This document shows, piece after piece, positions 17,873 to 28,104 of a stretch of 64,000 nucleotides of DNA (its first letter is position 1; every line of letters begins with the position of its first letter). The notes below the pieces were generated by a model. It worked only from the letters and a program-made list of their open reading frames with translations, was not told the DNA's origin and did no database searches. The stretch covers positions 620,001-684,000 of the forward strand of contig CAVQSV010000023.1 of NCBI GenBank assembly GCA_963716095.1, read 5' to 3'. The DNA comes from Sva-07 sp963716095 (lineage in GTDB: Bacteria; Actinomycetota; Acidimicrobiia; Acidimicrobiales; Ilumatobacteraceae). The translations under genes and the position numbers were made by a program.

Positions 17873-18839
17873 CACGGCAACGCACACGTCTGTCTGAATC
17901 CTGGTGCAAATCTGAACGCTATGAGAGCACGTGCATCTGCGCACGACATGCTCTCTGCTGCGAACGATACCCTCATGCTGTGACCACGTCGCTGTGAACA
18001 TGCGTCACCGGCAACTGCCTGAGAACTCGTTCACCTGCAGTTGGCTCACGAGTGCCGGCGTTGCGTCGGCGTTGCGAGCGAGCGGTGTAGGCGTGATGAC
18101 GCACAGCGTGGCGTCTCGCACGAGTGAGCTGAGATGGTGTGGCATGGTGATCTGGTCGACAGTGCTTGACGCTCGAGGTTGCGCTGCGCGTGAGTTATCG
18201 GCATCAGACCGCTGTGCGAATTCGCGACGATCGCGCGCAGCATCACGACACGCGAGCGAACGTGTGACGCTTCACCAGCAGCAGCGGCAGAGTGCGTGTG
18301 ATGGTGTGAACTCGGCGCTGCAGTGTGAGACTTGCGAGCCTGCGAGTGCGTGAGTGCCGGAAGACGCGCGTGTTCAACGCGTCTGAAGCCAGCATGGCGT
18401 GCACGCGACGAGTTCGGTGATGACTTGCTCTGCTTGCTGAACGGTTGCCGGCGATTGAACATGAGCGAGCGGTTCGGCGCGGCCTGTCGGCGAGCGCCGG
18501 ATCTCTGGCGCAGCGGACGTGAAGGTGAGCATGGCGTACCGGCTGCGAAGCGATCAGTGGGCAACTGTCGCGTTCGACGACGTGAGTCGGCTGCGAGTAG
18601 CGCCTGAAGGCGTCTGCAGTTGGTCGGTGTTATGTTCTGTCTCTGTGAATACGGAATTCAGCGAGGGAGTGGTACAGATATATGCGCGAGCGTAGAAAAT
18701 GTCGACGCCGGCATCGACGACTGTCGCTCGCGAATTACGTGCGAGCTTGTGAGCCTTGGCGGTCGCGGCGATCACCACCGGCACGCGACGCCTGACTAGT
18801 CGCCGCACGAGAGCACGGTGTCATCGAGCGTTCAGCGAC
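17873..18839. other. anomalous non-coding stretch nearly free of homopolymers
   Basis: No gene can be supported over about 970 bases. The sequence is peculiar: from about 17,995 to 18,555 I find no run of three or more identical bases, where a random sequence of this composition should hold dozens. Inspection of the adjoining transposase start shows single C and G bases missing from expected doublets. The simplest reading is a homopolymer-collapsed, low-quality consensus hiding the 5' part of an insertion sequence and perhaps the end of the synthase gene. No terminal repeats or tRNA are visible. Confidence 0.6.
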
Positions 18840-19640
18840 ACGAACGCGACGAGTGCTCGCGGTGTTGAACTGAACGGTTCTGCGACTCGCCCGCCAGGTG
18901 TGGGCGATCTGCTTGATGAGAGCGCTACATCGCATCGGTCTCGACGATGTATCGTATCTTGCGCGAACACCACCAGGTCCGAGAACGCCGCCGCCAAGCA
19001 CGCCACCCAGCCCGGGTGAAACCAGAGTTGATGGCTGACGCACCGAACCAGGTGTGGTCCTGGGATATCACCAAACTCGCCGGACCACACAAATGGAACT
19101 GGTTCCACTGCTACGTCATCTTGGACATCTACTCACGCCTCGCCGTTGGCTGGGTCGTTGCCCCCGACGAGTCCGGCACGCTCGCCGAGCAACTCATCGA
19201 CGCAGCCTGCACCGAACACGACATCGACCGTCACCAACTCCACCTGCACTCCGACAACGGCCCAGCCATGACCTCGAAAACCGTCGCGTTGCTCCTCGCT
19301 GACCTCGGCGTCACCCGCTCGCTGTCACGACCCCACGTCTCGAACGACAACCCGTTCTCCGAATCACAATTCAAAACGTTGAAACACTCTCCACGGTTCC
19401 CCGAACGCTTCACCAGCCTCGCCCACGCCCGCACCTTCATCGACGCGTTCTTCGACCACTACAACCACCACCACCGCCACTCCGGAATCGGCTACCACAC
19501 CCCCGCCGACGTCCACGCCGGCCGCCACCACCAGATCCGAGCCGAGCGCCAACACGTCCTCGACAACGCCTACAACACCAACCCCCACCGATTCCGACAG
19601 CGACCCACAGCACCCCAAATCCCCGACATCACCTGGACGC
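18840..19640 (+). mobile_element. IS3-family transposase (OrfB) remnant
   Basis: The DDE integrase core of an IS3-type OrfB. Counting from ATG 18947, the catalytic residues are Asp40 (WSWDITK), Asp103 (HSDNGPAM) and Glu139 (NPFSESQF), the exact DD(35)E spacing. Upstream, pieces of the N-terminal region can be read in changing frames: VLAVLN, then RQVWAI, then ERYIASVSTMYRIL, each separated by small indels. OrfA is not recognisable. The C-terminal end (PQIPDITW, about 19635) has no stop and the frame runs on antisense through the next gene, so the 3' end is truncated. Codon use and GC are like the host. No flanking inverted repeats or target duplication are found. It is inactive as written. 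Confidence 0.8.
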
Positions 19641-19675
19641 AGAGTTGCAGCAGGGTCAGACCCCAGTTGTCGCCA

Positions 19676-20386
19676 TCAGTCGAAGGAGACCACCTTGCCA
19701 CGGTTGATGCTGACCCAGTCGCGGGCTTCGAGGTAGGGGCGAAGACGGTCTGCGATCACCTCGCCGTGGTCGCGGTTCTTCGGCCGCTGCAGCTCGAACA
19801 GGTACGGAAACTCGAGCCATGCGGTCGTGGCATCCCACAACCGAAGCGCAGCGTCGCCCGATGGCGGGTCGAGCACGACCGGGCCGAACAAGCACTCGGG
19901 GTCGCCGTTCGGCGCCACGAACTCGGGGAAGAACAGCGTGGGCACGCCGTACCCACCGGCCGCCACCACCCGGTCGTGTTCGGCCCGTACCTCGTCGTGG
20001 GTGGTCGGATCGGCGATGGCCTCATCGACCACGGCGGGATCGAGGCCGAGCTCGTCGAGCAGGTGCCGTGCAACCGCCGGATCGTGTGGACGATGGCCCT
20101 CCTCGTGCAGCGCCGTCGCCGCCCGCTCGTACCAACGGTCGAGGTCGTCCATGCTCGAACGTCGCAGCAGCGCGCCGATCCGCATCATCGACCAGCCGTA
20201 CGACCACTCCCGTTCCCACGGGTGCTTCTTGCCGTCGACTCGGTTGACCTCTTCGAGGCTGAAGAACTTCCAGTCGATCTCGAGGCCGTTCTGTCGGCGC
20301 ACTTCTCGGATCCACTTCGCCGTCTGATGGGCGAAGGGGCACATGACGTCGAAGTGGAAATCGACTCGGGTCGGCGCGTCGGGCAT
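19676..20386 (-). CDS. DsbA-family thioredoxin-fold protein (Rv2466c-like)
   Basis: A 236-residue DsbA/FrnE-type protein related to mycobacterial Rv2466c, a mycothiol-dependent reductase. The redox site is CPFA (Cys16-Ala19) in FHFDVMCPFAHQT, so only the first Cys of the usual CxxC is present, suiting a monothiol mechanism with mycothiol. A helical insert (about 60-130) and the cis-Pro loop GVPTLFFP (about 150-157) are intact. There is no signal peptide, so it is cytoplasmic. ATG 20386 is preferred over GTG 20401. The gene begins 24 bases after the LppM-like stop, and the IS remnant abuts its 3' end. Confidence 0.85.
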   Translation of the reverse strand: MPDAPTRVDFHFDVMCPFAHQTAKWIREVRRQNGLEIDWKFFSLEEVNRVDGKKHPWEREWSYGWSMMRIGALLRRSSMDDLDRWYERAATALHEEGHRPHDPAVARHLLDELGLDPAVVDEAIADPTTHDEVRAEHDRVVAAGGYGVPTLFFPEFVAPNGDPECLFGPVVLDPPSGDAALRLWDATTAWLEFPYLFELQRPKNRDHGEVIADRLRPYLEARDWVSINRGKVVSFD

Positions 20387-20410
20387 GCCCAAGGCTGCCA
20401 CACCCGTCGT

Positions 20411-21208
20411 TCAGCGGTTCGAGCGGGACGACTTCGCAGGCCGGTGATGGGTGCGCTGCCAGCGAGCCCAGATCACGTAGCCGATGAACAGCGTCATGAA
20501 CGCCACCCATGCGACCAGGGCCACCAGCGCAAGTACCGACAGCGGTCGTGCCCACCAGCGGTCGTCGCCCGGCGACTGCACCGAGACCGCCCGCCAGTCG
20601 AGGATCGTGCCGTCGGTCGGTGCGATCCACTCGAGGCGGTTGTCGCCGAGCTGATTGCCATTGGTCTCGGCTTCGTCGATCTCCCCGGGAAGCTCCGCAC
20701 GGATCACCGCCCGCAGGGACGACTCCGGTGTCGCTCCGCTGGCTGCGATCTCATCGGAGAACGGCACCGAACCGACAGCGGCGATCAGATCGTCGTCGGC
20801 GAAGGTCTCGAATCCATCGGGCAAACCGAGCAGCCCGCTCAACCGGTTCGTCGTGTCCTCACCGCTGGTGTTCCGCGTCATCACCATCTGGTTGAACGGC
20901 GGACCGATGCTGTTGAGGAGATTGCTCGCCTCGGCATCCGATTCGAAGTCGTGGGTCAGCGCGATCGTGAGGCCGCCATCGGGAAGCATCGTTGGACCCT
21001 CGATGGTCCACCCCGCGGCCAGGATGTCATCGGTGGCCAGCTCGTCGGCCAAGCTCGGCACCGCCGCGACCACATCGGCGTCGGCGGTGGCCACGAAGGT
21101 GATCGTGCCGGTGCCGTCGGGCTCGACGACCATGTCGACGCTGAGTTCGACACGACACCCGGCAAGTGCAGCAACGCACACGCACAGAGCCAGAACACGA
21201 CGGATCAC
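20411..21208 (-). CDS. LppM-like membrane lipoprotein
   Basis: 265 residues. A signal peptide ends in the lipobox LAGC (Cys18). An extracytoplasmic beta-rich domain begins VELSVDMVVEPDGTGTITF, the hallmark of the LppM (DUF3153-type) family. A single C-terminal transmembrane helix (about 218-242) and a short basic tail follow. Mycobacterial LppM affects phagosome maturation, but the family is widespread in environmental actinobacteria and its general role is unclear. It starts at ATG 21208. Confidence 0.78.
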   Translation of the reverse strand: MIRRVLALCVCVAALAGCRVELSVDMVVEPDGTGTITFVATADADVVAAVPSLADELATDDILAAGWTIEGPTMLPDGGLTIALTHDFESDAEASNLLNSIGPPFNQMVMTRNTSGEDTTNRLSGLLGLPDGFETFADDDLIAAVGSVPFSDEIAASGATPESSLRAVIRAELPGEIDEAETNGNQLGDNRLEWIAPTDGTILDWRAVSVQSPGDDRWWARPLSVLALVALVAWVAFMTLFIGYVIWARWQRTHHRPAKSSRSNR

Positions 21209-21286
21209 GATGACGAGTATGGCCGAGTCGAGGTCAACACCGTGGGGTCATCCCGGTGAAGGCGCCCCTGCTCGACCCGGTAGGGC

Positions 21287-23897
<2,611 letters not shown>

Positions 23898-24042
23898 GGA
23901 GTGCCCTTTCCACGAGGGAGATTCGGTGCGGCAACCCTATCGGCGCCTGCCCACTACCACGGGTCGAGCCCGCGTGACAAAAAGATCACCCGTTCCGGGA
24001 ATAGGCGGAGGAACAGACGAGCGGGGTCTGCGCCCGCTCGTC

Positions 24043-25146
24043 TCAGGTTGCTGGATGGACGCCTTGGGCGTCGGGGAGCGCCCAGAGCAACGACTCCACG
24101 AGGAGCTTCTCGTTGGGGTTGCGGTCGAGCATCTCCATCGCCTGATGGATGCGGCGGACCGCGTCGGCGCAGGCATCGACGTCGGTGGTCGCAGCGTTCA
24201 CGGCGGTGTCGCGGTACGTGCCGGCCATCGCTGCCAGTCCCGCTCGCAGTTCGTCGGTGCGGTATCGCCGCAGCTCGCGTCGATGGCGTTCGTCGAGCTG
24301 CTTCTTGCCGCTGCCACGTTCGCCGTATGCCTTGATGCGTTCGTCGAGTTCGGCGACCTCGACCGCATGCCGTGCGGTGAGCGGTTCGGCCGCAGCGTCG
24401 ATCAGGCCGAGCAGGTGTGCTGCGGTACGCATGGCGACCGCACCGGTGCCGTCGAGCTCGTGCGGTGCTTCGCCGAAGGCGGCTCGCCGTTCGGCGAGTG
24501 CCGGATCGGTCGCGAGGACTCGCGCTCGTTCGAGGTCGCCATGTGCGGCACGAGCCGCCTGCATCGCCGGCGCCGGAGCGACACCTTCGGCCACGAGCCG
24601 AGCAGCGATCACGTCGGAGCCGATCGAATGGAAGTCGACACGCGCGCAGCGCGAGGAGATCGTGATCAGATCGTGGGGCACGAAGTCGGCGAGGATCACG
24701 AACGTCACCGAGTCGGGCGGTTCCTCGATGATCTTGAGCAGGCGGCCCGCACCTTCGGGTGCGAGCAGGTGGAATTCGTCGAGGATCAGCACCTTCGACG
24801 AGCCCTCCGATGGGGTCAGCGACGCTTCGTGGATGATCGACCGCGCCTGGTCGGCGTCGATGCGAGCGCCAGTGCGACGCACCTCCCGAACATCTGGATG
24901 CTCGCCGCGCAGGATCAGTTCGGCATCACGCTGGTCGACGTCCTCGGTTCCGGTCATCAGGCGCGCGGCGAAGGCGCGGGCGGCCTGGAGTTTGGTGGAA
25001 CCGGCTGGGCCGACGAACAGGTACGCGTGAACGGCCCCGCGATCGGCAGCGGCGCGGAGGCTGCGCACGGCAGCGGGCTGGCCGATCACGTCGTCCCAGA
25101 TCGGCCCGGGTCGGGTGTCGACGGCCGCGCCGGCCGAGTCGGTCAC
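24043..25146 (-). CDS. holB: DNA polymerase III subunit delta prime
   Basis: The clamp-loader partner of DnaX. 367 residues of AAA+ fold beginning WDDVIGQPAAVRSL. The P-loop is degenerate (GPAGSTKLQ), as expected for a subunit that does not hydrolyse ATP. The Walker-B-like segment is SKVLILDEFHLLAPEGAGRLLK and the sensor segment is TISSRCARVDF. The zinc-binding cysteines seen in many delta-prime proteins are not evident. The GTG 25146 start overlaps the tmk stop (GTGA), fixing the start and the tmk-holB operon order. Confidence 0.92.
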   Translation of the reverse strand: MTDSAGAAVDTRPGPIWDDVIGQPAAVRSLRAAADRGAVHAYLFVGPAGSTKLQAARAFAARLMTGTEDVDQRDAELILRGEHPDVREVRRTGARIDADQARSIIHEASLTPSEGSSKVLILDEFHLLAPEGAGRLLKIIEEPPDSVTFVILADFVPHDLITISSRCARVDFHSIGSDVIAARLVAEGVAPAPAMQAARAAHGDLERARVLATDPALAERRAAFGEAPHELDGTGAVAMRTAAHLLGLIDAAAEPLTARHAVEVAELDERIKAYGERGSGKKQLDERHRRELRRYRTDELRAGLAAMAGTYRDTAVNAATTDVDACADAVRRIHQAMEMLDRNPNEKLLVESLLWALPDAQGVHPAT

Positions 25147-25754
25147 CGTGGCTGCCGTTCGTTCAACGCCAGCCGGATCTCCTCGGCGACCCGGTCGACC
25201 GAGCCGACCGCCTGCACGGTGATCCAACGGTCGGGATCGGCGGCGGCCATGGCTCGAAAGCCGTCGAGCACTCGTGCGTGGAATTCTTCGCCGGCAGCCT
25301 CGAACCGATCGAGGTCGCGTCGGCTCATGCGCTCGGCGATCACGTCGTCGGGTGTGTCGAGAAAGACCACCGTGCTGGGCCACACGCCGGTGGTTCCCCA
25401 CTCGTTCAGGTGGCGGATCTCGTCGACGTCGAGCTCGCGGCCGTAGCCCTGATAGGCGAGCGAGGAGTAGACCGAACGGTCGCTGACCACGGGGTCGCCG
25501 GCATCGAGTGCGGGTCGGACGACTTGGGCGATGTGCTGTGCACGGTCGGCTGCGGTGATCAGCGCCTCGGCGCGTGGGTCGAGGTTGTGGACGCTCGTGT
25601 CGTGGAGGATCTCTCGAAGGCGGGCGCCGATGTCGGTGCCACCCGTCTCGCGGGTGAGTACCGCACCGATGGCGTCGGCCAGCCGGGCGGCCTGCGTCGA
25701 CTTGCCGCAGCCCTCGGCGCCTTCGAAGGCGATGTAGGCAGGACGGGTGCTCAC
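25143..25754 (-). CDS. tmk: thymidylate kinase
   Basis: Phosphorylates dTMP to dTDP. 203 residues starting at GTG 25754, right before AYIAFEGAEGCGKSTQAARL (Walker A GAEGCGKST, 12-20). The DR(S/Y) signature is SDRSVYSSLAYQGYGR, and the lid region is near MSRRDLDRFEAAGEEFH. An in-frame extension to 25877 was rejected because it adds a Pro-rich segment ahead of the canonical first strand. It is coupled to holB by overlap, a common arrangement. Confidence 0.94.
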   Translation of the reverse strand: MSTRPAYIAFEGAEGCGKSTQAARLADAIGAVLTRETGGTDIGARLREILHDTSVHNLDPRAEALITAADRAQHIAQVVRPALDAGDPVVSDRSVYSSLAYQGYGRELDVDEIRHLNEWGTTGVWPSTVVFLDTPDDVIAERMSRRDLDRFEAAGEEFHARVLDGFRAMAAADPDRWITVQAVGSVDRVAEEIRLALNERQPR

Positions 25755-25909
25755 GATCGGCGATGGTACCGAGTCGGCGGACCCGCAGCCTGGAGGGCAT
25801 ACCCCTGGGGGAAGGGACGAAAGGCCGTAGTCGTCGGGCGATGAGGTGCGTAGCGTCGATGTCAGAAGCGGTCGCAACGGTTGCGTCGCTCATGATTGGA
25901 GCCATCGAG

Positions 25910-27163
25910 ATGACGTCCCAGCAACAACGACTGGTGATCCTCGGCGCCGGGACCGGCGGCACCCTTGCCGCGAATCGGCTCCGCAAGAAGTACAAGGACG
26001 ACCGGTTACGCATCGACATCGTCGATCAGGACAACCGCCACGTGTACCAGCCCGGGCTGTTGTTCGTGCCGTTCGGGCTGACCGAGCCCGACGAGATCGT
26101 CCGCAAGCGCGACCGGCAGCTGAAGAAGGGCATCAACTACCACCAGAGTGCGATCGAGTCGGTCGACATCGAGGCGAACTCGGTGGCGCTCGAGAACGGC
26201 ACGATGCTCGAGTACGACGTGCTGCTGATCGCCACCGGAGCCGTGCTGCTTCCGGAGGAGACCGAAGGGCTCACCGGCCCGGGCTGGCACGAGACCGTTC
26301 ACACCTTCTATGACATGCCGGGGGCGGAAGCGCTCGCCGAGGCGCTCGACGACTTCGACGAGGGACACCTCGTCATCAACGTGATCGACATGCCGATCAA
26401 GTGTCCGGTGGCTCCGCTCGAGTTTGCGTTTCTCGCCGACTGGTACTTCACCGACAAGGGTGTGCGCGACGACGTCCGCATCACCTACGTCACGCCGCTC
26501 GATGCGGCGTTCACCAAGCCGACTGCCTCGGCCACGCTGGGATCGCTCCTCGACGACAAGCACGTCGAGATCGTCACCGAATTCAACACCGGCGAGGTCG
26601 ACGGCGAGGGCGGCAAACTGATCAGCTGGGACGGTCGCGAGGTCGAGTTCGACCTGGCCGTCGTGATCCCGCTCCACGGTGGAGCCGCCTACGTCGAGAA
26701 CTCGCCAGGTCTCGGGGACGAACTCGGGTTCATCCCCACCGACAACGCCACGCTGCAGTCGACGGTGAAGCCGAACATCTTCGTCGTCGGCGACGCTGCC
26801 GATCTGCCCGCCTCGAAGGCTGGATCGGTCACTCACTTCGAAGGCGAGGTGCTCGTCGAGAACATGGAGGCCTTCCTGGACGGCAAGCCGATCGAGCACG
26901 CCTTCGACGGTCACGCGAACTGTTTCATCGAGACCGGATTCTCGAAGGCGCTGCTGATCGACTTCAACTACGACAACGAGCCCGTCGGTGGCCATTACCC
27001 AGGTCCGATCGGGTTGCCGCTGTTGAAGGAGTCGAGAGCCAACCACCTCGGCAAGCTGATGTTCCAATCGTTCTACTGGCACGGCCTGCTGCCCGGGCGG
27101 GACATTCCCGGCATCGGCCCCGACATGCCCAAGCTCGGCAAGAAGCAGCCCGTCGAGGGCTGA
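25910..27163 (+). CDS. sqr: sulfide:quinone oxidoreductase
   Basis: A 417-residue FAD enzyme of the SQR/NDH-2 superfamily that oxidises sulfide and passes electrons to the quinone pool at the inner membrane face. FAD motifs are LVILGAGTGG (GAGTGG at 12-17), the middle LLIATGAVLLPEE and the C-terminal NIFVVGDAADLPASKAG. Two redox Cys residues, Cys165 (MPIKCPVAP) and Cys338 (ANCFIET), match the active-site pair of SQR. A C-terminal amphipathic region is present. The start is ATG 25910 with GGAG upstream; a TAGCGT at 25849-25854 is a possible -10. dsrC-like and dsrE-like genes follow directly, which supports sulfur rather than NADH oxidation. Confidence 0.88.
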   Translation: MTSQQQRLVILGAGTGGTLAANRLRKKYKDDRLRIDIVDQDNRHVYQPGLLFVPFGLTEPDEIVRKRDRQLKKGINYHQSAIESVDIEANSVALENGTMLEYDVLLIATGAVLLPEETEGLTGPGWHETVHTFYDMPGAEALAEALDDFDEGHLVINVIDMPIKCPVAPLEFAFLADWYFTDKGVRDDVRITYVTPLDAAFTKPTASATLGSLLDDKHVEIVTEFNTGEVDGEGGKLISWDGREVEFDLAVVIPLHGGAAYVENSPGLGDELGFIPTDNATLQSTVKPNIFVVGDAADLPASKAGSVTHFEGEVLVENMEAFLDGKPIEHAFDGHANCFIETGFSKALLIDFNYDNEPVGGHYPGPIGLPLLKESRANHLGKLMFQSFYWHGLLPGRDIPGIGPDMPKLGKKQPVEG

Positions 27164-27191
27164 CACGAACGCACCCGAAAGGACCCCGAAC

Positions 27192-27512
27192 ATGCCCACC
27201 AAGACACTCGCCGGAACTCCCGTGGAGGTGAACGACGAAGGCTTCTTCGTCGACGCCCAACAGTGGACCAAGGAGATGGCACCCGAGATCGCCGACGAGA
27301 TCGGAGTGCCGACCCCGCTGACAGATCAGCATTGGACGGTGATCGACCTGATGCGCTCGGAGTACTTCGCCAAGGGCACCGGCCCGACCGTGCGCAAGAT
27401 CAGCAAGCTCTCCGATGTGACGACGAAAGAACTGTTCGTGCTCTTCCCGAAGGGCCCCGCCAAGCTCGCCGCCATGGTGGCGGGCATTCCCAAGCCGAAG
27501 GGCTGCATCTGA
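27192..27512 (+). CDS. DsrC/TusE-family sulfur-carrier protein
   Basis: A 106-residue protein that would carry persulfide sulfur on a flexible C-terminal arm. The body shows the family segments DEGFFVDAQQWTKEMA and LTDQHWTVIDLMR and the tail IPKPKGCI. The penultimate Cys105 is conserved, but the second Cys of dissimilatory DsrC (11 residues earlier) is Ala94, so it resembles TusE-type carriers. AAAGGA lies upstream of ATG 27192. It sits between sqr (28 bases) and the dsrE-like gene (1 base) and is probably the acceptor of sqr-derived sulfur. No dsrAB genes are in the window. Confidence 0.87.
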   Translation: MPTKTLAGTPVEVNDEGFFVDAQQWTKEMAPEIADEIGVPTPLTDQHWTVIDLMRSEYFAKGTGPTVRKISKLSDVTTKELFVLFPKGPAKLAAMVAGIPKPKGCI

Positions 27513-27513
27513 C

Positions 27514-28014
27514 ATGACCGACACCCAACCCATCACCCCCGCCGTCGTCGACGCCAAGATCGAGAAGGTCTCGATCATCGTGTCGAAGGGCTCTCTCGAG
27601 GGCATCTACCCGGCGCTGATCATGGCCAACGGCGCCCGCAACGAGGGCATCGACGCCAATCTCTTCTTCACGTTCTTCGGCATGGATGCCGTGCACAAGG
27701 AGCGCCACGACCACATCAAGGTGGCCACGGTCGGCAACCCCGGTCTGCACGTGCCGACCATGGTCGGCGGCATCCCCGGTGCCTCGGCGTTGATGACCAA
27801 GTACATGGAGAAGCAGATCGAGAAGCTCGACTTCCCGGGCATCGCCGAGTTCATCGAGATGATCCACGACACCGGTGCAGGGCTCTACGCGTGCCTCGCC
27901 TCGGTCGAGTTGTTCGGCATGGAACGCGAGGACCTGATCGACGAACTCGACGACATCATCACCGTCGGCGACTTCTACGACATGGCCGCCGGCGGCCAGA
28001 TCATCTTCACCTGA
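27514..28014 (+). CDS. DsrE-family sulfurtransferase-like protein
   Basis: A 166-residue DsrE/DsrF-like alpha/beta protein. The fold start KVSIIVSKGSLEGIYPALIM and the conserved Cys127 in LYACLASVELFGM fit DsrE2/DsrE3-type persulfide carriers. There is no membrane helix, although a hydrophobic Gly/Met-rich loop (about 76-98) is notable. ATG 27514 comes one base after the dsrC-like stop, so translation is coupled. The likely partner is the DsrC-like protein, with sulfur moving from SQR product to a carrier and on to an unknown acceptor. Confidence 0.87.
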   Translation: MTDTQPITPAVVDAKIEKVSIIVSKGSLEGIYPALIMANGARNEGIDANLFFTFFGMDAVHKERHDHIKVATVGNPGLHVPTMVGGIPGASALMTKYMEKQIEKLDFPGIAEFIEMIHDTGAGLYACLASVELFGMEREDLIDELDDIITVGDFYDMAAGGQIIFT

Positions 28015-28031
28015 CACCGATCCCCCGACGT

Positions 28032-28076
28032 TCTCGTGAACAACTTCACGCCTCAGAGGTGAAGTTGTTCACGAGA
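28032..28076. terminator. bidirectional hairpin between dsrE-like gene and topA
   Basis: An 18-base perfect inverted repeat (TCTCGTGAACAACTTCAC at 28032-28049 and its complement at 28059-28076) with a 9-base loop. It lies between convergent stops at 28014 and 28105. The stem is A/T-richer than its surroundings, has no T-run, and probably stops transcription from both sides. Confidence 0.75.
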
Positions 28077-28104
28077 TGACCGCGTGGTCCGCGCTCGGCG
28101 CGGT

